From CAZNNH01 sp964574335 (lineage in GTDB: Bacteria; Acidobacteriota; Vicinamibacteria; Fen-336), in contig CAZNNH010000009.1 in NCBI GenBank assembly GCA_964574335.1, positions 1 through 64,000 on the forward strand: a stretch of DNA of 64,000 nt, in the 5' to 3' direction. The position numbers were made by a program, and so were the translations under genes. Numbering within the stretch: the first letter of the stretch is position 1; each line of letters opens with the position of its first letter. The notes beneath the pieces are model-generated. The model saw only the letters and a list, made by a program, of their open reading frames with translations, had not been told where the DNA came from and searched no databases. Positions 1 to 8,693 of this stretch are shown here, piece by piece.

Positions 1-298
1 CAAGCGGCATGCCATGCGGGGAGACGCGTTCTTGCCGTGCCTGCGGAGACGTCGGTTCGGGGCGTGGGGGGGCGGCACCAGTGCCCGTGCTCGGTCTTGC
101 GGGTCATACGATGGGCGAACCCTCGGCATTCGATCGAAGGGTGAAGATCTTCAAGGAGCAGGCCAGGCTGAGGGTCTCGCGGCTCCCCGAAGGCGGCGAG
201 GCCGAGGTCTCGCTGAACGGGGCCGCGGCTGGCCGAAGGGAGCTCACGGTCGATGAGTGGCCCGGCAGAAAGCCGCGTTCCCCCGCCCACCGAGTTGC
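1..298. other. left edge, no supported gene
   Basis: No reading frame here resembles a known protein. A forward frame from an ATG at 111 to a stop at 302 encodes a short charged peptide, but it lacks a convincing ribosome-binding site and recognisable motifs. The stretch may hold the end of something that began outside the window, or be intergenic. Confidence 0.3.
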
Positions 299-586
299 CT
301 AGGACTTGTCGCGGATCTCGACGCCGAGCCCTTCTCTGTCTCCGCGCCGGCGGCGGTCGTACATCGCGCTCGCGTGGCGGCCCTGGCCGATGACCCGATC
401 GATCTGCGACTTGGCCGGCCCGCCGCCAAGCGCCAGCGCCACCCGCGGACGCCGTGCCGGCTCCTCGCCGAAAGCCGCGACGGCCGTCAGCGTGAGCAGC
501 AGGAGCGCGAGCGCGCGACGGGTGGGCCGCCCGTGATGAATCGTCGGATCGGTGGTCAGGGCGGAGGATCCTTCCGGTCGGGACAC
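299..586 (-). pseudogene. patatin-like phospholipase remnant (N- and C-terminal ends only)
   Basis: The frame encodes a signal-peptide-like hydrophobic stretch (ALALLLLTLTAVAAFGEE) followed by RPRVALALGGG, the oxyanion-hole start of bacterial patatins. The intact patatin at 57.6-59.8 kb has RPRVGLALGGG at the same place. Immediately after the glycines the sequence switches to a basic tail (YDRRRRG) and stops. The GxSxG nucleophile motif, the Asp-Gly dyad and the rest of the domain are absent, so no lipase activity is possible. The tail may be the original C-terminus, which would mean loss of the middle. The GTG at 586 is an uncertain start; the frame opens to 616. Divergent from kaiC. Confidence 0.45.
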
Positions 587-797
587 GAGGTGGCCGAGGA
601 TGGTGAGCTCCCCCACTCGCGACCCCGAGGCACGCCTCGATCGTTCGGCTCGTCCGAGCCCAGGCCAATCCCGCTACTTCGCCGGGCTCCGGTCCGGCGG
701 TGTGCGGCACGCAACTTGCTGGGAGGTGGCGGTGGGCATAGACTGCATTCACTCGGCGAAACGAGCCGAGTGGCATCTGCTCAACCGGGCTACCTGC

Positions 798-2291
798 GTG
801 CCTGTCAAGAAGCCAGCGATCGTCTCGGCATTGCCCAAGGCCAAGAGCGGCATCCGCGGCTTGGACGAGATCACGGGCGGAGGCTTGCCCCGCGGGCGCC
901 CCACCCTCGTCTGCGGCAGCGCGGGCGCGGGCAAGACCCTCTTCTCGGTCGAGTTCCTCGTGCGCGGCATCGAGATGGGCGAGCCGGGCGTGTTCATGGC
1001 CTTCGAGGAGACGGCCGAGGAGCTGGCCCAGAACGTCGCATCGTTGGGCTTCGATCTCGACCACCTCTCCGCCCGGAAGAAGCTGCTCGTCGACTTCGTG
1101 CGCATCGAGCGCGCCGAGATCGAGGAGACGGGGGAGTACGACTTGGAGGGGCTGTTCGTCCGCCTGGACCACGCCATCGACGCCGTCGGCGCCAAGCGGG
1201 TCGTGCTCGACACGATCGAGAGCCTTTTCGCGGGCTTGTCGGACGCGACCCTGCTGCGCGCGGAGCTGCGCCGCCTGTTCCGCTGGCTGAAGGCCCGCCG
1301 GGTGACGGCCGTGATCACGGCCGAGCGCGGGGTGGGAACCCTGACCCGGCAGGGGCTCGAAGAGTACGTCTCGGACTGCGTGATCCTGCTCGACCACCGT
1401 GTCACGGACCAGGTCTCCACGCGCCGGCTGCGGGTCGTGAAGTACCGGGGCTCGGCGCATGGCACGAACGAGTATCCCTTCCTGATCGACGACTGCGGCT
1501 TCTCGGTCCTGCCCATCACCTCGCTGGGCCTGCAACACCGGGCGTCCGCCGAGCGGGTGTCCAGCGGCGTACCGCGGCTCGACACCATGCTGGGAGGCGG
1601 CTACTTCCGGGGAAGCACCGTCCTCGTCTCGGGGACCGCAGGGTCCGGCAAGACCAGCGTGGCCGCCCGCTTCGTCCACGCCGCCTGCGAGCGCGGGGAG
1701 CGCTGCCTGTTCTTCGCCTTCGAGGAATCTCCGCAGCAGCTCGCGCGCAACATGGGCTCGGTCGGCATAGACCTGGCCCGGTGGCAGAAGCGGGGCCTGC
1801 TGCGGCTGGAGTCGGCGCGGCCGGCGGTCTACGGGCTGGAGACGCACCTGGCCTTCATGCACAGGACGATCCGCGAGTTCTCGCCGACAGCCGTGCTGGT
1901 GGATCCCATCACGGACTTCACCGACTCGCTGGCCGACAACAAGGCCATGCTCACCAGGCTGATCGACTTCCTCAAGATGGAAGGCATCACCGCCGTGTTC
2001 ACGAGCCTCACCTCGGCCGGGGCGCACGTGGAGCAGTCGGAAGCGGGGGTGTCCTCTCTCATCGATACCTGGATCGTGCTGAGGGACCTGGAACGCGAGG
2101 GCCGGCGCCACCGCGCGCTCTGCGTGCTCAAGTCGCGCGGCATGCAACACTCCCACGACATCCGGGAGTTCCGGATCACCAGGCGAGGCATCGACATCGG
2201 CGAGGACCAGCCGGAGCTGCCTCACCCGCCGCCGGAGGTCCGGATCCGGAGGCGCCCCGGGATCCGAGCCCGCAAGGGAGCCAGGCGATGA
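798..2291 (+). CDS. kaiC: KaiC-family double-domain RecA-like ATPase
   Basis: Clock-type ATPase/autokinase of the KaiC family, predicted cytosolic. Two RecA-like domains are visible. CI has Walker A GSAGAGKT (residues about 40-47) followed by FMAFEE with the paired catalytic glutamates. CII has Walker A GTAGSGKT (about 279-286) followed by FFAFEE. In the CII region aligned with the KaiC phosphorylation site, GVSSLIDT keeps two adjacent serines (about 419/420) where cyanobacterial KaiC has Ser-Thr, so autophosphorylation is plausible. Length 497 residues, close to KaiC (about 519). The GTG at 798 is chosen because it leaves a normal short N-terminus before RGLDEITGGG; the frame is open back to an ATG at 552, and GTGs at 726 and 732 are alternatives. 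The stop overlaps the next start by 4 bp. No KaiA is seen. Confidence 0.88.
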   Translation: MPVKKPAIVSALPKAKSGIRGLDEITGGGLPRGRPTLVCGSAGAGKTLFSVEFLVRGIEMGEPGVFMAFEETAEELAQNVASLGFDLDHLSARKKLLVDFVRIERAEIEETGEYDLEGLFVRLDHAIDAVGAKRVVLDTIESLFAGLSDATLLRAELRRLFRWLKARRVTAVITAERGVGTLTRQGLEEYVSDCVILLDHRVTDQVSTRRLRVVKYRGSAHGTNEYPFLIDDCGFSVLPITSLGLQHRASAERVSSGVPRLDTMLGGGYFRGSTVLVSGTAGSGKTSVAARFVHAACERGERCLFFAFEESPQQLARNMGSVGIDLARWQKRGLLRLESARPAVYGLETHLAFMHRTIREFSPTAVLVDPITDFTDSLADNKAMLTRLIDFLKMEGITAVFTSLTSAGAHVEQSEAGVSSLIDTWIVLRDLEREGRRHRALCVLKSRGMQHSHDIREFRITRRGIDIGEDQPELPHPPPEVRIRRRPGIRARKGARR

Positions 2292-2686
2292 CGGCCGCCA
2301 AGCGGCCGGGCCCTCGAGCCTCGCGGGCTCGGCGCGAGGACGCGAACCCGCCGGTCGAGGCGGGTCGCAAGTCCATGCTGCGTGCCGTGGCCGCGAGCCT
2401 GGAGGCCGCCGAGCGCTGGGAGCTGCGCCTGTACGTGGCCGGACAGACTCCCAGGTCGCTGGCCGCCTTTGCGAACCTGAAGAAGATCTGCGAGACCCAC
2501 CTGAGGGGCAAGTACCGGATCGAGGTCATCGACCTGCTGGCCAACCCCGAGCTGGCCCGGGCGGACCAGATCGTCGCCATACCCACCCTGGTCCGCAAGC
2601 TCCCCCCGCCCGTGAAGCGGATCATCGGCGACCTGTCGAACAAGGGGCGCACCCTGGTCGGCATGGAGCTCGTTGCGGAGCCCTGA
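2288..2686 (+). CDS. kaiB: KaiB-family protein, first copy
   Basis: KaiB-type thioredoxin-like fold protein that in clock systems binds the KaiC ring. The core LRLYVAGQTPRSLAAFANLK...YRIEVIDLL...IVAIPTLVRKLPPPVKRIIGDLS matches the family, including the PTL(V)RKLPPP loop and the GDLS motif. It is 132 residues because of a basic, proline-rich N-terminal extension of about 40 residues before the KaiB fold; plain KaiB is about 100. The ATG overlaps the kaiC stop (ATGA), indicating translational coupling. It differs clearly from the second copy that follows, so this is not a recent duplication. Confidence 0.9.
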   Translation: MTAAKRPGPRASRARREDANPPVEAGRKSMLRAVAASLEAAERWELRLYVAGQTPRSLAAFANLKKICETHLRGKYRIEVIDLLANPELARADQIVAIPTLVRKLPPPVKRIIGDLSNKGRTLVGMELVAEP

Positions 2687-2687
2687 G

Positions 2688-3032
2688 ATGACGCAGAAGA
2701 CGAGCCGGTCGACGCAAGACAGGCCCGAATCGGCGGGGGCCGGCAGGGCGACGGAGCGGTACGTGCTGACACTCTACGTGACAGGCGCCACGGCAGGGTC
2801 TCTTCGTGCGATCACCAACATCGAGGCCATCTGCGAGGAGCACCTCAAGGGTCGATACCGGCTGGAGATCGTGGACGTCTACCGGCAGCCGGCGCGGCTG
2901 CGCGAGGACCAGGTGGTGGCCCTGCCGACGCTCATCAAGAAGCTCCCGATTCCATTACGCTTCCTGGTCGGCGACCTCTCGAGGACGGAGCAGGTGCTGC
3001 AGGGCCTGGGCCTCGTCGCGCGCCCCTCCTAG
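2688..3032 (+). CDS. kaiB: KaiB-family protein, second copy
   Basis: Second KaiB paralogue, 114 residues, starting 1 nt after the stop of the first (a TTG at 2673 is a less likely start). The family core is intact: LTLYVTGATAGSLRAITNIEAIC, YRLEIVDVY, VVALPTLIKKLP and VGDLS. About half of the core positions differ from copy one, so the two may bind different KaiC states or different partners; that is inference. The downstream kinase gene begins 8 nt after the stop, so all four genes look like one transcript. Confidence 0.9.
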   Translation: MTQKTSRSTQDRPESAGAGRATERYVLTLYVTGATAGSLRAITNIEAICEEHLKGRYRLEIVDVYRQPARLREDQVVALPTLIKKLPIPLRFLVGDLSRTEQVLQGLGLVARPS

Positions 3033-3040
3033 GAAGCGCG

Positions 3041-4938
3041 ATGCCCGTCAAGGCAGCCCGGCGCTCGCTCGAAAGAGAGAACGAGAGACAGCGCGCCCGG
3101 CTGGAGGAGCTGGAGGAGACGCTACGTGCGATCCGTAGCGGCGAGGTGGACGCGCTGGTCGTAGAGACCGCCGGGGAAGACCAGGTCTTCACGCTGAAGA
3201 GCGCCGACCAGACCTACCGCCTGATGGTGGAACAGATGCAGATGGGCGCGGCCACCCTGTCCCACGACGGAGCCATTCTCTACAGCAACCCGTTCCTGGC
3301 CGCGCTCCTGGACCTGCCCCTGGAGGCGGTGCTGGGCGCGCCGCTCTCGGGCTTCCTGGACGAGCCGGCGGCGGTTTCCCTGGGCACGCTGCTGGGGGCC
3401 GCCGAGAGCGGGGTCAGCCGAGGCGAGGTCTCGTTCCGGAGGGGCGGGGTCCGGGTCCCGACCCACGTCTCCATCACCCCGCTGCGCCTCGAGGGGGCGC
3501 CGGTCTTCTGCATGGTCGTCACGGACCTGACCGAGCGCGAGCGCCAAGAGGAGGAGCGGGCGCAGCTCGAGCGCGAACACGTGGCGCGGGTCGTGGCGGA
3601 GGAGGCGAACAGGGCCGCCCAGCACGAGATCGAGCGACGCAGGCAGGTCGAGGAGTCGCTGCGCCAAACCGAGAAGCAGCGGATCGAGCTCCTGGAGCGC
3701 GAGCGATCCGCGCGGATCGAGGCGGAGCGGGCCAACCGGCTGAAGGACGAGTTCCTGGCCACCCTGTCGCACGAGCTGCGCTCGCCGCTCAATGCCATCG
3801 TGGCCTGGTCGCACATCCTCAACGACCCGGGCCTGGATCCCGGCACCGAAACGGAGATGATGGATCTGCTGCGCGACCCGGCACCGCCAGGCTCGCGGCC
3901 CAATCCATCGATCGTAATGCCCGGGCGCAGGCCGAGCTCGTCGCCGACATCCTGGACGTGTCGCGGATCATCACCGGGAGGTTCCGGATGAGCTTCGGGA
4001 CGGTGTTGCTGTCCGACGTGATCGAATCGGCAGCGGAGACCGTGCGGCCCGCCGCGTTGGCCAGGAGCATTAAGCTCGACCTGGCCATCGATCCCGAGGC
4101 CAGCACCGTTGCGGGCGACGCCAGCCGGCTGCAGCAGGTGATCTGGAACCTGCTGTCCAACGCCACGAAGTTCGCCCCCGAGGGGGGGCGGGTGTTGGTG
4201 CGGCTTGCGCAAGCCGGCTCGTGCAGCGAGGTCTCGGTCACGGACGACGGCCCCGGGATCGATCCCGCGTTCCTGCCGCACGTCTTCGACCGCTTCCGGC
4301 AGGCCGATTCCTCGAGCACTCGCCGGCACACCGGACTGGGTCTCGGGTTGGCCATCGTGCGGCACCTGGTCGAGCTGCATGGGGGGACCGTCGAGGCGCG
4401 CAACCGCGCGGACCGACCGGGCGCGACGTTCATCGTCCGGCTGCCGCGGCGGCCAGGTGCCTCGGCCGACCGTGTCTCAGCCGAGCCGAGCGGGTCCGCC
4501 GACGCTCGAGAGGAAGAGGCGCCACCGGCACGCCCGCTCCAAGACCTGAACATCCTGGTCGTGGACGATGAGGATGACAGCCGCGAGGCGATGGTCATCG
4601 GCCTGGGCCGCTACGGCGCTCAGGTTGCCGCTGCCGCGTCGGCGAGCGAAGCCCTCGACGCCCTCGTGCGGGAGCGTCCCCAGGTGCTGGTGGCCGACAT
4701 CGGCATGCCGGGCGAGGACGGCTACGCGCTCCTTCAGAAGGTGCGAGCGCTCCCGGCCGAGCGCGGTGGCGCGACACCGGCCATCGCGCTGACGGGATAC
4801 GTCTCTCAGCAGGATCGGGCGGCCGCGCTCCGGGCCGGCTTTCAGATGCACGTCCGCAAGCCGGTGACGCCGGCCGAGCTGGCCGCTGCGGTGGCGACGC
4901 TGGTAACGCCCGCCCGGCCTGGCGTTCCCTCACGTTGA
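3041..4938 (+). pseudogene. PAS-histidine kinase-receiver hybrid, frame broken by a 38-bp insertion
   Basis: Hybrid sensor kinase probably serving as output of the Kai cluster. From ATG 3041: coiled coil, PAS domain (about residues 57-167), long charged coiled coil, HisKA with H-box SHELRSPLNA (His about 244). The frame then derails and stops at 3991. The HATPase domain continues in another frame: N-box NLLSNATKF near 4147, G1 DDGPGID near 4243, G2 GLGLGLAIV near 4336. A C-terminal receiver follows (VVDDEDD; phospho-Asp in DIGMPGEDG near 4696; conserved Lys in VRKP), ending at 4938. The break is a 38-nt segment between two 10-bp copies of CCCGGCACCG at 3839-3848 and 3877-3886. Removing one unit gives LDPGTARLAAQSIDRNARAQ, a normal HisKA helix. 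As written, only a kinase-dead PAS/H-box fragment could be made, unless the distal part restarts near 3958 or 3988. Confidence 0.85.
3839..3886. repeat. 10-bp direct repeat flanking a 38-bp frame-breaking unit
   Basis: CCCGGCACCG occurs at 3839-3848 and again at 3877-3886, an offset of 38 nt. Since 38 is not a multiple of three, the unit shifts the histidine-kinase frame. Excision between the repeats restores the family consensus exactly. Confidence 0.8.
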
Positions 4939-4982
4939 TCTCAACGCCTTTCGCCCGGCGCGATAGGTGCCGGGTCACACGT

Positions 4983-7900
4983 TCAGCTTTCGATGGTCGT
5001 GGCTGACTTCTCGTCGAGCAGGCGGCACGCTTCCAGGATCAGGTACTCCGTCGGCTCGGAGATCGACCCGCCCTCGGCGACGGGCCCCGGCTGGAACGTG
5101 AAGCGCCCCCCCGCCCAGGTCAAGAACTGCATCACCGCCTCGCGCCCCTGAGCCTCGTCGGAGCTGGCGGTCGCGAGCCGCCCATAGTCGAACGCCATCC
5201 TGATCGTCTGGGCCGCGTACGTGACCTCGAGCGCGCCCGTGAGCTCGGCCTGGTGGCACATCTGCAGCAGCCCGGCCGCCCCGAGGACCTCGATGGAGCC
5301 CCGCACGCTGGCGCCGCCGAGCGTCACCTCCGTCGCCTGCGCGTAGCGCTGCATGAGGAGCTGCATGCGGCTGAGGATCTCGTGGACCGAGGAGCCGACG
5401 GGGACGGGCTCGGCCGCGCCCGCCTCCGAGCCGCTGGGCCGCTCGTCGTAGGCCTGGCAACCGGAGAGCAGCACGATCGGGGTGCTTCGCGTGGCCCGGT
5501 GCGCGCGCAGCCGGCGGCGGACCTCGAACCCGTCGAGCCCCTCCAGCCGCACATCGAGCAGAAGAATCTGCGGTGGACGCCCGAGGGCCATTCGCAGGGC
5601 CTCCTCGCCGTTGTCCGCATCCTGGACCAGGAACCCGCGGGCTTCGAGGACTGAGCGCAGGAACCCGCGAAAGAGCGGGTTGTTGTCCGCGATCAGCACC
5701 CTGCGCAGCCCGGGCGGGATGTCGTCGAAGGTCGGCGGCAGGCCACCGGAAAGGAGCGCATCCGGGTCGCCCGCTACGATGTGCTCCTGGGGCGGGTCGA
5801 TCTCCTCGAAGTGGGCCCGGCTGGGTGTAGCCACCCCGCCCGTCTGGTGCACCACGACTCCCGCACGCAGCACGATGCGTGCTTGCGCGCCAGCGCCGCT
5901 CACCGTGAGCAGTCCCGTTCGGCTCGTGCGTTGCACCTCCGCGACGAGCCGCCGTGCCGTTTCGCCGCCGCTCGCCTCCACCGCACCCTTGCGCCTTTCG
6001 ATGGTGCTCAGGATCCCGGCGATCTTCTCCTTGAGCAGGTCCGCCTCGACGGGTTTGGTGATGTAGTCGACCACGCCGAAGCGGAACGCGCGCACCCGCT
6101 CGGTGAGCTCGTGCCGGGCGGTCAGGAACACGACGGGAAAATGGGTGGTGGCCACGTCCGCCTGGAGCGCGCGGACCACCTCATGACCGTCCATCTCGGG
6201 CATCATGATGTCGCACAGCACGAGATCCGGCTGGTGCAGCCGCACGAGCTCCAGGGCCTTTCGTGGATCGCCCGTGGCGATCACGCGGTAGCCGGCCTTG
6301 GTGAGAATGATCTCGACCGCCGCACGCGCGTCGTCCGAGTCGTCGACCAAGAGGATGGAACGGCGGTCGCCCACCGCCCGGCCCGCACCAGCCAGGCCGG
6401 TGTCCGACTCAGGTGACACGACGCGGGGCTCCACCGGCGCTGCCGGTGGCTGCCGGTGTTGGGTCAGGAAGGCCTCGCACTCCCCAACCCCCAGCGGCCT
6501 GCTGTAGAAGAAGCCCTGGATGCGGTCGCAGGCCTGCCCACTCAGAACGGCGAGCTGCTCGTCGGTCTCGACCCCTTCGGCCTGGACGCTGAGCTTGAGG
6601 GTGTGTGCCATCTGAATGATGGCGGTGGTGATCGCGGCATCGCCCGGGCCGGTGGCGATGCCCTGAACGAACGACTTGTCCACCTTCAGCGTGTGGATGG
6701 GCAGCCGCTTGAGGTAGCTGAGCGATGAGTATCCGGTGCCGAAGTCGTCGATGGACACGCGCACGCCGAGCTGGCCGAGCTCCTGCAGGACCCGTGAGGT
6801 GGCTTCGGGGTTCTGCATGGCCTGCGACTCGGTGATCTCGAGCTCCAGGCAGCTTGCGCGCAGCCCCGTCTCGGCCAGCACGTCCATGACACGCCGGAGA
6901 AGGCTCGGGTCGTGGAGCTGGCGCGCGCCGATGTTCACGGCCAGCATGAGGTCCGGGTGCCCCAGGCGCTGCCACGCCTTTGCCTGGCGGCAGGCGGTGG
7001 CCAGCACCCACCAGCCCATGGGAACGACGATGCTCGAGCTCTCGGCCACGGGCAGGAACTCCGCGGGCGGAAGCACGCCGCGGACGGGGTGGCGCCAGCG
7101 CATGAGCGCCTCCACGCCGTAGACCCGATCGGCGGTGAGATCGAGAGCCGGCTGGTACTCGAGGAAGAGCTCGCCTCGCTCGAGGGCACGGCGCAGCCCG
7201 AGCTCCAGCTCGAGGCGCGCCATGGCCGCGATGTGGAGGCTCGGAGTGTAGAGCTGGCAGTTGTCGCGCCCCTCCGACTTCGCCCGGTAGAGCGCCGTGT
7301 CGGCGCTCTTCAGCAGGTTGTCGAAATCCGTCCCGTCCTCGGGGTACATGGCGATGCCCATGCTCCCGTTCACGAACAGCTCGCGCTCGCCCACTCGAAT
7401 GGGTGCCTTCAGCAGGACGAGGATCTTCTGGCCCACCAGCGCGGCCTGGGTGCCGTCGGCGACATGGGTGAGAAGCACGGCGAACTCGTCCCCGCCGATG
7501 CGAGCCACCGTGTCGTCGCTGCGGATGGCGCCGCTGAGACGCGCGGCGACCTTCTGGAGCAACTCGTCTCCCACCAGGTGGCCCAGGGAGTCGTTCACGT
7601 CCTTGAAGTGGTCGAGGTCGAGGAAGAGGACGGCGAGCCGCTGGCCGCGCCGCCTGGCCTGGGCCAGGGCCACGCCCACGCGGTCCTGAAGCAACCGGCG
7701 GTTCGGGAGGCCGGTGAGGGAATCGTGGTAGGCGAGGTCCTCGATGCGGGCGTCGGCCAGCTTGCGCTCGGTGATGTCGAGGCCGACGCCCATGATCGCC
7801 GGACGGCCACGGTACTTCAGGACCGAAGCAGACAGATCCACCCAGCGCGGCTCCCCATTCTTGCGGATGAGCCTCACCTCGCAGCGCGAGGGCGAGAGTG

Positions 7901-8693
7901 AGCCGAGCATGTCTGTTGCACGTCGCCGAACCTTCTCCCGGTCATCGGGATGAACCGCGTCCCAGAGGGCGCGGCGCTCGAAGTCGTCGATCGAGTAGCC
8001 GGTGATCTCGCGGGCGGCCTCGTTGGCAAACCGGACCTGTGCGCTCTGGAGGATGAAGATGGGGCAGGGCGCGTTCTCGGCGAGCGCGCGGAAACGCTCC
8101 TCGCTTTCCTGCAGCGCATCGACGGCGTGGCGCCGGGCGACGGTCTGGCCGAGGTGGCGGGAGGCCACCTCCATCAGCTCGAGCTCGCGCAAGCCGAGGC
8201 GGGGGCCATTCGAGTAGGTCTTCACGACCAGAGCCCCGAAGGCGGAATTGCCGTCGTTGAGGGGCGTGCCGAGCCAGGCCGCCAGGGGGACCTCGATGGG
8301 ATCGACCGCGCCGCTCGCCACCAGCCGGTTGAACACCTCGGGCGTCGCCAGCAGCGAGCGGTTCGTGCGGATCACGTGGTGAGCAAGGCTTCGCGGTCCG
8401 CCGCCGCTCAGAGGCGCGACCTCCAGCTCGTCGACGTAGTAGGCGAAGTCCAGACCTTCGCCCGCGTAGTCCCGCAACGCGATCGAGAAGTTGCGTGCAG
8501 GGAGGATCTCCCCAAGCACCTCGTGGAGGCCCGCGCATAGCGTGGGTATCTCCCGGATCTCCGCGAGGTGCTGCAGCGCCGCACGAAGGCCGGTGGCTCC
8601 CCTGTCTGCCCGCACCTCAGCGAGGGCCGCCTGGATCGCCCCGATCCTGGTCCCAGGCACGGGGCTTGTTGGGCCAGCTCTCGTGAGCTTCAC
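4983..8693 (-). CDS. GAF-PAS-GGDEF-EAL-REC-REC-DUF4388 cyclic-di-GMP regulator
   Basis: A 1236-residue cytosolic signalling protein. Order: GAF-like (about 35-180), PAS/PAC (about 198-308), GGDEF with intact RIGGDEF (about 399), EAL with intact GVEAL (about 526), NIGARQL, ELEITES, DDFGTGYSS and QAEGVE, a receiver with DIMMPEMDG (about 826) and KPVE, a degenerate-looking second receiver with LDVRLEGLDG (about 1046), and a DUF4388 (PatA-like) domain at about 1120-1215 (GRLATASSDEAQG). Both catalytic motifs look active, so it could make and break c-di-GMP. GTG 8693 is chosen for the GGAAGG seven nt upstream and because residues beyond it have no domain character; the frame is open to 9290. It converges with the Kai/kinase operon (44-bp gap). 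Confidence 0.88.
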   Translation of the reverse strand: MKLTRAGPTSPVPGTRIGAIQAALAEVRADRGATGLRAALQHLAEIREIPTLCAGLHEVLGEILPARNFSIALRDYAGEGLDFAYYVDELEVAPLSGGGPRSLAHHVIRTNRSLLATPEVFNRLVASGAVDPIEVPLAAWLGTPLNDGNSAFGALVVKTYSNGPRLGLRELELMEVASRHLGQTVARRHAVDALQESEERFRALAENAPCPIFILQSAQVRFANEAAREITGYSIDDFERRALWDAVHPDDREKVRRRATDMLGSLSPSRCEVRLIRKNGEPRWVDLSASVLKYRGRPAIMGVGLDITERKLADARIEDLAYHDSLTGLPNRRLLQDRVGVALAQARRRGQRLAVLFLDLDHFKDVNDSLGHLVGDELLQKVAARLSGAIRSDDTVARIGGDEFAVLLTHVADGTQAALVGQKILVLLKAPIRVGERELFVNGSMGIAMYPEDGTDFDNLLKSADTALYRAKSEGRDNCQLYTPSLHIAAMARLELELGLRRALERGELFLEYQPALDLTADRVYGVEALMRWRHPVRGVLPPAEFLPVAESSSIVVPMGWWVLATACRQAKAWQRLGHPDLMLAVNIGARQLHDPSLLRRVMDVLAETGLRASCLELEITESQAMQNPEATSRVLQELGQLGVRVSIDDFGTGYSSLSYLKRLPIHTLKVDKSFVQGIATGPGDAAITTAIIQMAHTLKLSVQAEGVETDEQLAVLSGQACDRIQGFFYSRPLGVGECEAFLTQHRQPPAAPVEPRVVSPESDTGLAGAGRAVGDRRSILLVDDSDDARAAVEIILTKAGYRVIATGDPRKALELVRLHQPDLVLCDIMMPEMDGHEVVRALQADVATTHFPVVFLTARHELTERVRAFRFGVVDYITKPVEADLLKEKIAGILSTIERRKGAVEASGGETARRLVAEVQRTSRTGLLTVSGAGAQARIVLRAGVVVHQTGGVATPSRAHFEEIDPPQEHIVAGDPDALLSGGLPPTFDDIPPGLRRVLIADNNPLFRGFLRSVLEARGFLVQDADNGEEALRMALGRPPQILLLDVRLEGLDGFEVRRRLRAHRATRSTPIVLLSGCQAYDERPSGSEAGAAEPVPVGSSVHEILSRMQLLMQRYAQATEVTLGGASVRGSIEVLGAAGLLQMCHQAELTGALEVTYAAQTIRMAFDYGRLATASSDEAQGREAVMQFLTWAGGRFTFQPGPVAEGGSISEPTEYLILEACRLLDEKSATTIES

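Noticed and set aside
9..302. 97-codon forward ORF at the left edge
   Set aside because: No domain, no ribosome-binding site and atypical composition; not enough to call a gene.
1458..1475. TGGCACGAACGAGTA resembling a -24 box
   Set aside because: No TTGC element at the required distance, and it lies within kaiC.
257..2287. Long forward frame overlapping kaiC and continuing into kaiB
   Set aside because: Only the part after the ATG at 2288 is KaiB. The rest is an Arg/Ala/Pro-rich out-of-frame reading of kaiC.
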